A stretch of DNA of 64,000 nt from a virus, in the IMG/VR virus record IMGVR_UViG_3300043449_002675, positions 1 to 64,000 of that record; one strand, 5' to 3'. The notes beneath the pieces are model-generated. The model was not told where the DNA came from, did no database searches, and was given only the letters and a program-made list of their open reading frames with translations. Positions 50,897 to 57,741 of the stretch are shown here, one piece after another. The position numbers and the translations under genes are program-made. Every line of letters begins with the position of its first letter. Within the stretch, counting starts at the first letter, position 1.

Positions 50897-51776
50897 ACAA
50901 GCTATTAAAAGATTGAAGGCCATGGATTCCCAAGGAAATCCTTTGCTTTTGACCTTTAAGAAACATGAAAATCAAAACGAATATCTTCATTATGGCAATC
51001 ATTGGATAAGAAATTTCTCTGGGGTGAACATAAATCCAGCGGATATAAATAACTTTTTCAAAAATGAAGATGTCCGTATTTTGGCAGACAATGAAATAAG
51101 AAACAGCAATCACAGATATCCAGTTTTGGAGCCTGACCTATTTAAAAGGTTTCAGGATATACTCATAGTAGGGGACGGCATAGGTTTTGAAGATCATAAA
51201 TTAATTAATTACATCAGGCCAAATGTATGTTGTTTCGTTGTAAATCAAGCCGCAAGATTGTGGGAATCACAGGTGCAGCCAGAATTTATGCTGGTAAATA
51301 ATCCTTATGAAACTGTAATGAACAGCATGCCTGTCAGAAACTTCCCGAAGTTAATTGCAAACAGAAAAACACATTATCAATTCATAAGATCCTACAGAAA
51401 CATAATCTACCTTTATGATTCCGTGCCTGATTCAAATTACGAAAGCTCTATCTCCAAGAATACAGACTTGCATTTTGACGATTATCGCAACCCAATTTGT
51501 GCGATAATTAGTTTGGCAAATAAGTATCTTAAAGGTAATGTTTACTTGGCATTTTGTTCTAGTGGTTTCAAACAGAATCGGGATGCAACTGTTAAAATTG
51601 AAGATGGAGTTTATCAATATCCTGTGCAAATTACCGCTGATCAAATAATAGATGGTAATTTATTTTGGTATAATTTTTCGAACCGAGCATCTAAAATATA
51701 TCATACTGGTGTTAAAAATAGTTATAAGTTTTCTAAATACTTAACGTTAGATGATTTTATTGGTAACTTAACATGA
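50874..51776 (+). CDS. Putative DUF115/glycan-linked protein
   Basis: A 300-residue protein. ATG 50874 follows GAAGG inside the end of the preceding gene. FQDILIVGDGIGFEDHKLINYIRPNVCCFVVNQAARLW resembles the nucleotide-binding start of DUF115-like proteins (iliVgdGpsl). Later: PICAIISLANKYLKGNVYLAFCSSGF, a Rossmann-like beta-alpha element. The DUF115 link is a pattern impression, not certain. It may take part in making or modifying a surface glycan, like the nearby glycosyltransferase genes. Confidence 0.45.
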   Translation: MIRSKADKQAIKRLKAMDSQGNPLLLTFKKHENQNEYLHYGNHWIRNFSGVNINPADINNFFKNEDVRILADNEIRNSNHRYPVLEPDLFKRFQDILIVGDGIGFEDHKLINYIRPNVCCFVVNQAARLWESQVQPEFMLVNNPYETVMNSMPVRNFPKLIANRKTHYQFIRSYRNIIYLYDSVPDSNYESSISKNTDLHFDDYRNPICAIISLANKYLKGNVYLAFCSSGFKQNRDATVKIEDGVYQYPVQITADQIIDGNLFWYNFSNRASKIYHTGVKNSYKFSKYLTLDDFIGNLT

Positions 51777-52072
51777 ACAATAAAAAGTTTTTTTCGCCAA
51801 ACTTTATGGCAGAATTTAAGAAGTGGATGTCTGAAAACCAAGACAGCAAGAATTCATTTGTTAAAGGACAACATGTATACAGCGGAGCCAAACTTAAACA
51901 CATAGTTGAAACTATAGACTGTTTGGATGTTGGAGAAAATGCCGTGCTTGATGTAAGCAAATATTTCATCAAGCACGGCGGTGTTGTAAAAGAGGTAAAC
52001 GGGGATCAAGTTACAATCAAGAATAAAAAAGGAACATTTATCCTTTCCAATCAGGATTTGGTTTCACAGTAA
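51773..52072 (+). CDS. Small phage protein of the GG-dgxxh type
   Basis: A 99-residue protein. FVKGQHVYSGAKLKHIVETIDCLDVGENAVLDVSKYFIKHGGVVKEVNGDQVTIKNKKGTFILS is similar to a small family in T4-like phages that I recall but cannot name. Residues 12-22 (MAEFKKWMSEN) again resemble the shared tag, though internal. The mRNA forms a 13-bp stem (51941-51979). Overlaps the preceding gene by 4 bases. Confidence 0.5.
   Translation: MNNKKFFSPNFMAEFKKWMSENQDSKNSFVKGQHVYSGAKLKHIVETIDCLDVGENAVLDVSKYFIKHGGVVKEVNGDQVTIKNKKGTFILSNQDLVSQ
51941..51979. terminator. 13-bp perfect inverted repeat, possible reverse terminator
   Basis: GCCGTGCTTGATG (51941-51953) pairs exactly with CATCAAGCACGGC (51967-51979) around a 13-base loop. 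On the reverse strand it is followed by ATTTTC; on the forward strand by no T-run. It lies about 95 bases past the end of the reverse gene at 52073 and could terminate it. Confidence 0.6.
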
Positions 52073-52618
52073 TTACGGTTTTTTGATTTTTAAATTTTCT
52101 TTAGCATTTGGGGGTATCACAATTTTACCTGTTTCTGGACAGGTGAAATCGTCAATAGCTGCGTGGTATCCATTTTCATATTGTTTGTCTATATCTTCTC
52201 TTGCATTTTGTTCGCCGGTTGTCATACCTTTATGGTATGCAGCACGGCATAACAGGCTCAAAAATTGGCCATCCTCACTTTGAGGTGACTTTTCAGCAAC
52301 CTCAATTATTTTATCGATTTGGTCTTGCGATATATTGGCAAGTGGAGTGCTATTCATGACCAGAAGGGCTTCGACTTTGCCGTCAATTTTACCCTGTGAT
52401 CTGAAATAGTTCATATCCTCTAGCCCGAATATATCCCAGTCATTTTTCGGCCCTTTTGTTTTAAGGGACAAAAGCAAACTGGTTATTTCTGACTTCTGGA
52501 TATAGTCGTTTTGCCTTTCTTCACGAAGGCGCACGTTTTCCAGCCACAGCATGCCGCAAAATACGGCGCTACAAGACCATGCAATAGCAATGGATCCAGT
52601 CAAAGCCCATAACTTCAT
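52073..52618 (-). CDS. Membrane-anchored protein, paralogue A
   Basis: A 181-residue protein. ATG 52618 follows AAAGGTG. Residues 1-25 are a membrane anchor (ALTGSIAIAWSCSAVFCGMLW). The extracytoplasmic part has a FRSQGKIDGKVEALLVMNS segment and CRAAYHKGMTTGEQNAREDIDKQYENGYHAAIDD. These match segments in the next gene (QGKVEGIISLVHNAS; WHAGYQRGLEQ; YEKGYAAGF), so the two are paralogues. Function unknown. Confidence 0.6.
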   Translation of the reverse strand: MKLWALTGSIAIAWSCSAVFCGMLWLENVRLREERQNDYIQKSEITSLLLSLKTKGPKNDWDIFGLEDMNYFRSQGKIDGKVEALLVMNSTPLANISQDQIDKIIEVAEKSPQSEDGQFLSLLCRAAYHKGMTTGEQNAREDIDKQYENGYHAAIDDFTCPETGKIVIPPNAKENLKIKKP

Positions 52619-52628
52619 GGCAGCACCT

Positions 52629-53144
52629 TTACTTGGAGGGTTTGATTTCTTCTTTTTTCTCTGGGTTTGCAATAGCTTTGGCTTGATTATTTACAAAATT
52701 CTCAATAGCGGATTTGACATTATCGCCGCTTTTGAGAATTGTTTGAATTGCTTTCATGTTTTCATTGGTGCCCATTTGAAAGCCAGCAGCATATCCCTTT
52801 TCGTAATTCATTTCGCCAACGAAATCAGTTTGTTCCAATCCACGCTGATATCCAGCGTGCCAAATCGAGCTAATTTCATTGCTTTGAGGGCTTGCGTTGT
52901 GAACCAAGGAGATAATTCCTTCTACCTTGCCTTGCATTTTGGCGTATTCAAGGGCAGAGGTGTCATCAGCAAAGCCATTACGCTTGCTCAAGATAAACTC
53001 GTTGATTTGATCTTCGTTGATTTGACTTCTTTTGACTTCAACGTCGAGAAGAAATTGAGTTCTTGTCTGTCGGTACAGCTGAAATCCATTCCCAGACAAG
53101 GAAACCGCAAGAATTCCGCCAAGAATCATCGCCGTGCTACGCAT
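52629..53144 (-). CDS. Membrane-anchored protein, paralogue B
   Basis: A 171-residue protein with GGAGG before ATG 53144. The hydrophobic start is MRSTAMILGGILAVSLSGNGF. It shares with paralogue A a Q-G-K-x-x-G segment, a Y-x-x-G motif and a GY-x-A-G motif, in the same order and spacing. The C-terminus is Lys/Glu-rich. The ribosome site is inside the end of the upstream gene. Function unknown. Confidence 0.6.
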   Translation of the reverse strand: MRSTAMILGGILAVSLSGNGFQLYRQTRTQFLLDVEVKRSQINEDQINEFILSKRNGFADDTSALEYAKMQGKVEGIISLVHNASPQSNEISSIWHAGYQRGLEQTDFVGEMNYEKGYAAGFQMGTNENMKAIQTILKSGDNVKSAIENFVNNQAKAIANPEKKEEIKPSK

Positions 53145-53146
53145 GG

Positions 53147-53566
53147 TTAGTCCTCCGTGAAAAGATGATGCAAAGACCTTATAGCCGAAAATAAAAACAA
53201 AATCAAGAGATCAATTTCTTTTTTTTGGACCATCACTCTAGGTTGTTTTGATTTGAGACTTTTGAATTCACTCATTGTGCCGTAAAGAAGAGGCGTTAGT
53301 GTGCTTGGCAATCCTTTATAACCACGTCTGCCTAATCGGTTTATAAAATCTTGGTGATCTTTGAAATTTTCTAAGTAAAGCTGCCATTCCATAACCCTTT
53401 GATTTTGCAAATTTTCAATTTTTTGCAAAATGTTTGCTGGTATATCTCCGTTAATTACAGAAATTTTGTCAATTGTTTCAGGGTAAGAAAAATTTTCTCT
53501 ATTCGCTCCTGTGGCCAAAACTTCGACGCACTTTTTATCACGTCTAGCAAAATATAACACCTGCAT
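53147..53566 (-). CDS. Hypothetical protein
   Basis: A 139-residue protein. ATG 53566 shares its A with the stop of the preceding small gene (TAATG), so it is probably translated by coupling. Basic, helical, with RVMEWQLYLENFKDHQDFINRLGRRGYKGLPS; the C-terminus is hydrophobic (IDLLILFLFSAI). No recognised family. Confidence 0.5.
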   Translation of the reverse strand: MQVLYFARRDKKCVEVLATGANRENFSYPETIDKISVINGDIPANILQKIENLQNQRVMEWQLYLENFKDHQDFINRLGRRGYKGLPSTLTPLLYGTMSEFKSLKSKQPRVMVQKKEIDLLILFLFSAIRSLHHLFTED

Positions 53567-53700
53567 TATTTGCCACACAGCATTTTAAAAAGTTGTTCCA
53601 GAACTATGATACTTGTAGGGTCTTGAAGGTCAAATTGAGCAAAAAACTCTTTCAAACCTTCCTCAACGCCATTCAAATCTTCTTCTTTTGGTTCAGACAT
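53566..53700 (-). CDS. 44-residue acidic protein
   Basis: An ORF on the reverse strand, MSEPKEEDLNGVEEGLKEF..., ending LCGK. It is coupled by TAATG to the next gene. Its start overlaps the ATG of the divergent forward gene (CATG at 53698-53701). The acidic, amphipathic sequence looks protein-like. Function unknown. Confidence 0.45.
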   Translation of the reverse strand: MSEPKEEDLNGVEEGLKEFFAQFDLQDPTSIIVLEQLFKMLCGK

Positions 53701-54277
53701 GTATTTGCTTCCTGACTTAGATAAAGTTTCAGAATACCTGCCAATTATCTATAATGGGCACAATAAATTAGTAGCCGCTAAATTAATACTTTTAACAGCA
53801 AAGTACAGAAAATTAGATAATTTACAGTATTGTTTAGTGTTAAAAAATGATCATGCTAAAGATTTTCCTTACAACTTCGTGATTTCGCAAGGCGATTACG
53901 AAAAACAGAAGAAAAGCTTTGCAAAATTTTGTATATGCAAGGAAATTGAAGGAGGAGATCCCATTGAAAAGTTTGCACAGGAAAACAAATTGGATATTAA
54001 AATAGCAAATGCAAAAAAGGAAAAAGGACCAATATATTTTCTTGGGACCCACGAAAACTATAAATTGGCTATAAAAACAAGTGCTTCATATTACTTAAAA
54101 AATGCAGTAATAACCGATTCGGCTTTAGAGTGTGTAGAAAAAGGCTCCACGGTGATAGGCGTCGAAAGTGTTGGACTACTTGCCTGTGCCTATAAAGGCA
54201 AAAATATTATTTTGTCCAACAAAGAAAACACAAATTCATTCCGAATGATGTTTCCAGACACAAATTTACTGAAATAA
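53699..54277 (+). CDS. Possible glycosyltransferase-related protein
   Basis: A 192-residue protein. The second half has GPIYFLGTHENYKLAIKTSASYYLKNAVITDSALECVEKGSTVIGVESVGLLACAYKGKNIIL, which follows the C-terminal nucleotide-sugar site of family 9 heptosyltransferases (IG.eSg.lh.A...g.p.I). The first half is shorter than a normal N-domain. It has no ribosome site, and its start overlaps the divergent small gene. It might be a truncated or single-domain relative. Confidence 0.5.
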   Translation: MYLLPDLDKVSEYLPIIYNGHNKLVAAKLILLTAKYRKLDNLQYCLVLKNDHAKDFPYNFVISQGDYEKQKKSFAKFCICKEIEGGDPIEKFAQENKLDIKIANAKKEKGPIYFLGTHENYKLAIKTSASYYLKNAVITDSALECVEKGSTVIGVESVGLLACAYKGKNIILSNKENTNSFRMMFPDTNLLK

Positions 54278-54304
54278 GTTGATATATAAAATACGCTGGT
54301 GTTG

Positions 54305-54312
54305 CATAAATA
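54305..54312 (+). promoter_or_regulatory. CATAAATA box with normal leader
   Basis: CATAAATA 20 bases upstream of ATG 54333, with AAAGGAG (54321-54327) in between. This is the normal layout of a late promoter plus ribosome site, unlike the leaderless-looking cases. Confidence 0.55.
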
Positions 54313-54332
54313 TTCTAGACAAAGGAGATGCC

Positions 54333-54926
54333 ATGAGTGTTTTTCAGGTAAATTTAAATAATCAATACCAAGGCTACTTAGATATAGATCCTCAGACGGG
54401 CATTGAGTTCGAAGTAGACTATAACAATCCCTCTATACAGAGGAAAATGTATGTAGCCGGACCTAATGGCGAGAGTCTTGAGTTTAGCGATGGTCAGATT
54501 TTTACTGACTGTAATTATTGGAAAAGGTTTGCTTACCCACAGGTTCCACTAACACAAGCTTTCATCACAGTTTTGAATGACGATGGAAGTATTTGGAGCA
54601 ATAACCCAGCCGAAAACAACTACCCTGTTGTTTATGCCGAAACACTGGCTGCTGCTGGAAGCTATAGTATTGACTTTACAAATAACGGTGGATTTGCAAG
54701 CTTCTGCCAAATAAGCAACACTGGTGCTGGAGATCTGTCCGTGGAATTAAATGGTTTGCCAAGCGCTACAATAAGCATTGCAACAGGCGCAACACAAATC
54801 TTTAATTATGGGGATTTATCTTTGACTGCTCTCAACTTGACTAGCGTTGCAGGCACAACATTCCAAGTTGTTGCTGGTGTTCAGGTTACTTGCAGCCCGA
54901 TAGTAACATCTTTCGTCAACAACTAA
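54333..54926 (+). CDS. Structural-type beta-rich protein
   Basis: A 197-residue protein, AAAGGAG ribosome site. The sequence is acidic and beta-rich: GYLDIDPQTGIEFEVDYNN, then SIDFTNNGGFASFCQISNTGAGDLSVELNGLPSATISIATGATQIF. It resembles head-decoration or fibre proteins. It is its own unit with a late-promoter-like box upstream and a strong terminator downstream, implying high expression. Confidence 0.6.
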   Translation: MSVFQVNLNNQYQGYLDIDPQTGIEFEVDYNNPSIQRKMYVAGPNGESLEFSDGQIFTDCNYWKRFAYPQVPLTQAFITVLNDDGSIWSNNPAENNYPVVYAETLAAAGSYSIDFTNNGGFASFCQISNTGAGDLSVELNGLPSATISIATGATQIFNYGDLSLTALNLTSVAGTTFQVVAGVQVTCSPIVTSFVNN

Positions 54927-54947
54927 GCCAAGACCGAAATACTATAA

Positions 54948-54982
54948 TAGGGGCAGAGGAATATCTCTGCCCCTATGTTTTT
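54948..54982 (+). terminator. Terminator overlapping the next start codon
   Basis: TAGGGGCAGAG (54948-54958) pairs perfectly with CTCTGCCCCTA (54965-54975) around a 6-base loop, followed by TGTTTTTTAA. The last A of the stem is the first base of the ATG at 54975. Confidence 0.9.
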
Positions 54983-55916
54983 TAACAATAAAGCTTTTGA
55001 AATTACTGTCAGTGGATTTAAAAAAGTTCACAACAGAATTTGCGTGTATCGGGCTGTTGGAGGCCTTGGCGACATCATAGCTATGCGCATGATATTCGAG
55101 GATTTTAAGAAAAAATATCCAAAATTTCACCTTACTTGGGCAGTGCCATACAAATATTTTCCTGTGGCAGACAAACATCCATTTGTGGATGAATTGATTC
55201 ATTTAGAAGACTTTAAAAAACACAATTATATCGAAGTGTACGACATCACAACCGCATGCGGCAAATATGAAACTATGAATGCCAAGGGCAATTTGAAAAA
55301 CAGGTCCGATATATGGGCAGAACACTTTGGCTTGAAATTAGACAGTCATAATTTGCACATGCCAAGCTATCTGGACAGAAAAGAAAAAGTAATTAAAAGA
55401 CTAACAGAGCTTGGATGGGATAAAAAAAAGAAATTAGTTGCATTTGCTCCAAGGAGTGCAATTGGTATTAAAAATATGACTTTTGAGCAAATTAAAACCG
55501 TCAAAGATATGACAAATAAATTTTTTATTTTCTGCCTTCATCACGTGCCAATTTTAGAAGTAGAACAAGTAGGAATCCCAGCGGTTTACAATTTCAGCCT
55601 TCAAGAGTGTTTATGTGCTATAGAAATTTCGGATTTCATGATTTCAACAGACACAGGCTTGATGCATGCTGCTGCCGGCTATGGAAAGCCAACTTTGGCT
55701 ACTTTTAGCTTTGTAGACGGAGAAACATACTGCAAATATTACCCAAAGGTACAAATTATACAGCTGCATTACAAGAACATAGACAATTGGTGCGGACCAT
55801 GCTATGATTATTCTAAATGTCCTTATACATCTCAAATTACCACAAAACCGTGCCAATCAGAAATATCTGCAAAAATGTTGCAAGAAAATTGGGACAAACT
55901 ATTAAATAGATTGTAG
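54975..55916 (+). CDS. Glycosyltransferase family 9 (heptosyltransferase-like)
   Basis: A 313-residue protein. VYRAVGGLGDIIAMRMIFEDFKKKYPKFHLTWAVPYKY is the GT9 start (r.galGDiv...p.l..lk...P...i..v), and ISDFMISTDTGLMHAAAGYGKPTLATFSF is the C-terminal nucleotide-sugar motif. Heptosyltransferases move ADP-heptose to lipopolysaccharide core. The C-terminal CGPCYDYSKCP is Cys-rich. The ATG at 54975 lies in the downstream arm of a terminator hairpin, so its expression may be attenuated; no other start is clearly better. Confidence 0.78.
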   Translation: MFFNNKAFEITVSGFKKVHNRICVYRAVGGLGDIIAMRMIFEDFKKKYPKFHLTWAVPYKYFPVADKHPFVDELIHLEDFKKHNYIEVYDITTACGKYETMNAKGNLKNRSDIWAEHFGLKLDSHNLHMPSYLDRKEKVIKRLTELGWDKKKKLVAFAPRSAIGIKNMTFEQIKTVKDMTNKFFIFCLHHVPILEVEQVGIPAVYNFSLQECLCAIEISDFMISTDTGLMHAAAGYGKPTLATFSFVDGETYCKYYPKVQIIQLHYKNIDNWCGPCYDYSKCPYTSQITTKPCQSEISAKMLQENWDKLLNRL

Positions 55917-55936
55917 CTATTTTACTGTATTATTAT

Positions 55937-56185
55937 ATGGCAGTACTTATTGAACCAAGTAATTTGAAAGTGATCAGCCAAAATGGACAGGTCACATTAG
56001 CCCTGCAGATTGAGTTAAATATCAATCTCAACAGCAACGTCACGACTACCGATGCTGGAAATAGTGGAGGTAGCCACAATTTCAAAACCAGCACAACACC
56101 ACTCAAAAACGCTCAAGATGAAGAAAAAACAGAATGGTTGGTCCCTGATTTTACAGCTAAAGAAAAGGTTAAGTTTGGCAAATGA
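55937..56185 (+). CDS. Small hypothetical protein
   Basis: An 82-residue hydrophilic protein: a beta-rich start (NLKVISQNGQVTLALQIEL), a Ser/Gly/Thr linker and an acidic end. No ribosome site, only AT-rich leader. It overlaps by 4 bases (ATGA) a reading that leads to the actin-like gene. Function unknown. Confidence 0.5.
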   Translation: MAVLIEPSNLKVISQNGQVTLALQIELNINLNSNVTTTDAGNSGGSHNFKTSTTPLKNAQDEEKTEWLVPDFTAKEKVKFGK

Positions 56186-56232
56186 GGGGAGCATATGGCA
56201 ACAATAGTCCTAGAAAAGAGAAAGGCAAAAAT

Positions 56233-57246
56233 ATGGCAGTTTCAGTTGACGTAGGCACTTATACATTGGTATCTTGTAAAAGAGATGCCGATAATAATTT
56301 TGTCTTCAAGAAAGAAATTAATGCATTTCTTGAATTGCCTTTGGAAAATCGTTTCGTATTTAACATGATGAAACAGGCTGGAGTACCGCTAATTGAGCGT
56401 GAAAATGTTGCTTATGCACTTGGCGAAGCTGCGGTAAATATGGCATATACTCTACCAAGTCTAGAGCTAAAGCGACCCATGAAAGATGGCTGCGTAAATC
56501 CAAGGGAAAAAGACGCATTCCAAATTATGTCTATTATGTTACACTCATTAATTGAACCGGTTTCAAAAGATGGCGAAACACTTTATTATTGCGTTCCCGC
56601 AAATGCCATCAATCAGGACACAGATGCTGATTATCATCAGAAAGTTATAGAATCAATTTTCCGCAGCTATGAAAGTGAACAAGGATTCAAAGTAACACCA
56701 AAGCCAATTAATGAAGCTTTGGCTTTGGTTTACTCGGAATTAGCAAATAAAATGTTTACTGGCGTTGGAATCAGCTGCGGCGGCGGCATGGTTAATGTTT
56801 GTTACGCCATGTATGGCAATCCTATATTCCAGTTTGCCATAGTAAATTCTGGCGACTGGATTGACCGTCAGGCCGCTAAGGCCACAGGCGAATCACCCAC
56901 TTTCATCAACAAAGAAAAAATGAAGGTAGATCTCACAAAGGAACCAAAAAACTTGGTGGAAAGAGCAATAATTACTCAGTACAGACTGATGATTGAAAAA
57001 ACAATTACTGGAATTAGAGATGGCTTGGCATCTGCAAAGCAATCAGTAAAATCAGAACATCCTGTTGATTTTGTTGTTGCTGGTGGAACCAGCATGGCAG
57101 TTGGTTTTGTTGAAATATTTACCGAAACTTTGAAGCAGGCTAATCTTAGCATTCAAGTTGGTGATGTAATCAGGCCAGCAGAGCCTCTTTACAGCGTTGC
57201 CAAGGGATGTTTGATTGCCGCCGAAGCAGCAGACGCAGGAACCTAA
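56233..57246 (+). CDS. Actin-superfamily (MreB/ParM/FtsA-like) ATPase
   Basis: A 337-residue protein; ATG 56233 follows AAAGG (an in-frame ATG at 56182 is also open). VSVDVGTYTLVSCK is the phosphate-1 loop (D-x-G), GVGISCGGGMVNVCY is phosphate-2 in a degenerate form (S-C-G-G-G in place of D-x-G-x-G), and VDFVVAGGTSMAVGF is the adenosine motif (G-G-T/S). The order and spacing suit the actin/Hsp70 fold. Phage relatives can form filaments that move DNA or shape replication centres. The missing Asp in phosphate-2 calls for care over ATPase activity. Confidence 0.75.
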   Translation: MAVSVDVGTYTLVSCKRDADNNFVFKKEINAFLELPLENRFVFNMMKQAGVPLIERENVAYALGEAAVNMAYTLPSLELKRPMKDGCVNPREKDAFQIMSIMLHSLIEPVSKDGETLYYCVPANAINQDTDADYHQKVIESIFRSYESEQGFKVTPKPINEALALVYSELANKMFTGVGISCGGGMVNVCYAMYGNPIFQFAIVNSGDWIDRQAAKATGESPTFINKEKMKVDLTKEPKNLVERAIITQYRLMIEKTITGIRDGLASAKQSVKSEHPVDFVVAGGTSMAVGFVEIFTETLKQANLSIQVGDVIRPAEPLYSVAKGCLIAAEAADAGT

Positions 57247-57261
57247 GAAAGCGAGAATTGA

Positions 57262-57717
57262 ATGACGGCTTCTAATGTACAAAAGCCGGTACACGATTTG
57301 GGTGTAGCGGCTTTTATTCTAATGCAGTCTTTTCAATTGGCAGGAAGAAAAGAAAAAAGTTTTATTTTCTCCGTGCCAAAAGAAAAACTAAAAGAATTCG
57401 AAGACAATAAAACAGCATATCTTTTTAGTGAATTTCACTACTTTGATCACTGCCTAATGGGTCTGAAAAAACTTGAAGAATACCCTTTCAGTATAAATTC
57501 TAATAAATTTGTTACAGATTTGGGTGCTGCTGCATTTTTATTAATGCATAAGTTCAAGTTGGTGGGCAAAAAAGGACGTGCATTTTACTTCGAATGCAAC
57601 AGCAAGGAAGATGAATCGCAGTTTGATGATTTAAACTTGCAGTATGCATCTTCAGTATTTCATGACTTCGATAGCAAGCTTATGAGTCTTAAAAAAATAG
57701 GCGAATTCAGCAGATAA
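57262..57717 (+). CDS. Protein with two tandem DUF5659-like domains
   Basis: A 151-residue protein built from two copies of about 65 residues: VHDLGVAAFILMQSFQLAGRKEKSFIFSV and VTDLGAAAFLLMHKFKLVGKKGRAFYFEC, each ending near FDHCLMGLKKLEEY or FDSKLMSLKKIGEF. The pattern (tDL.vAAfLl..g.klvg...k..F.F) matches the DUF5659 type as I recall it. Typical phage members have one domain. Function unknown. Confidence 0.65.
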   Translation: MTASNVQKPVHDLGVAAFILMQSFQLAGRKEKSFIFSVPKEKLKEFEDNKTAYLFSEFHYFDHCLMGLKKLEEYPFSINSNKFVTDLGAAAFLLMHKFKLVGKKGRAFYFECNSKEDESQFDDLNLQYASSVFHDFDSKLMSLKKIGEFSR

Positions 57718-57741
57718 AATATATATAACTATTGAGGTTAT

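Noticed and set aside
51806-51838. Internal MAEFKKWMSEN in the 99-residue protein as a capsid-targeting tag
   Set aside because: It resembles the tag but begins at residue 12 and its ATG lacks an A/T box or ribosome site; left as a curiosity.
56195-56254. A 19-codon ORF with GGGGAG site before the actin-like gene
   Set aside because: Very short, no recognisable product and overlapping the likely leader of the actin-like gene; too weak to list as a gene, though it could be a leader peptide.
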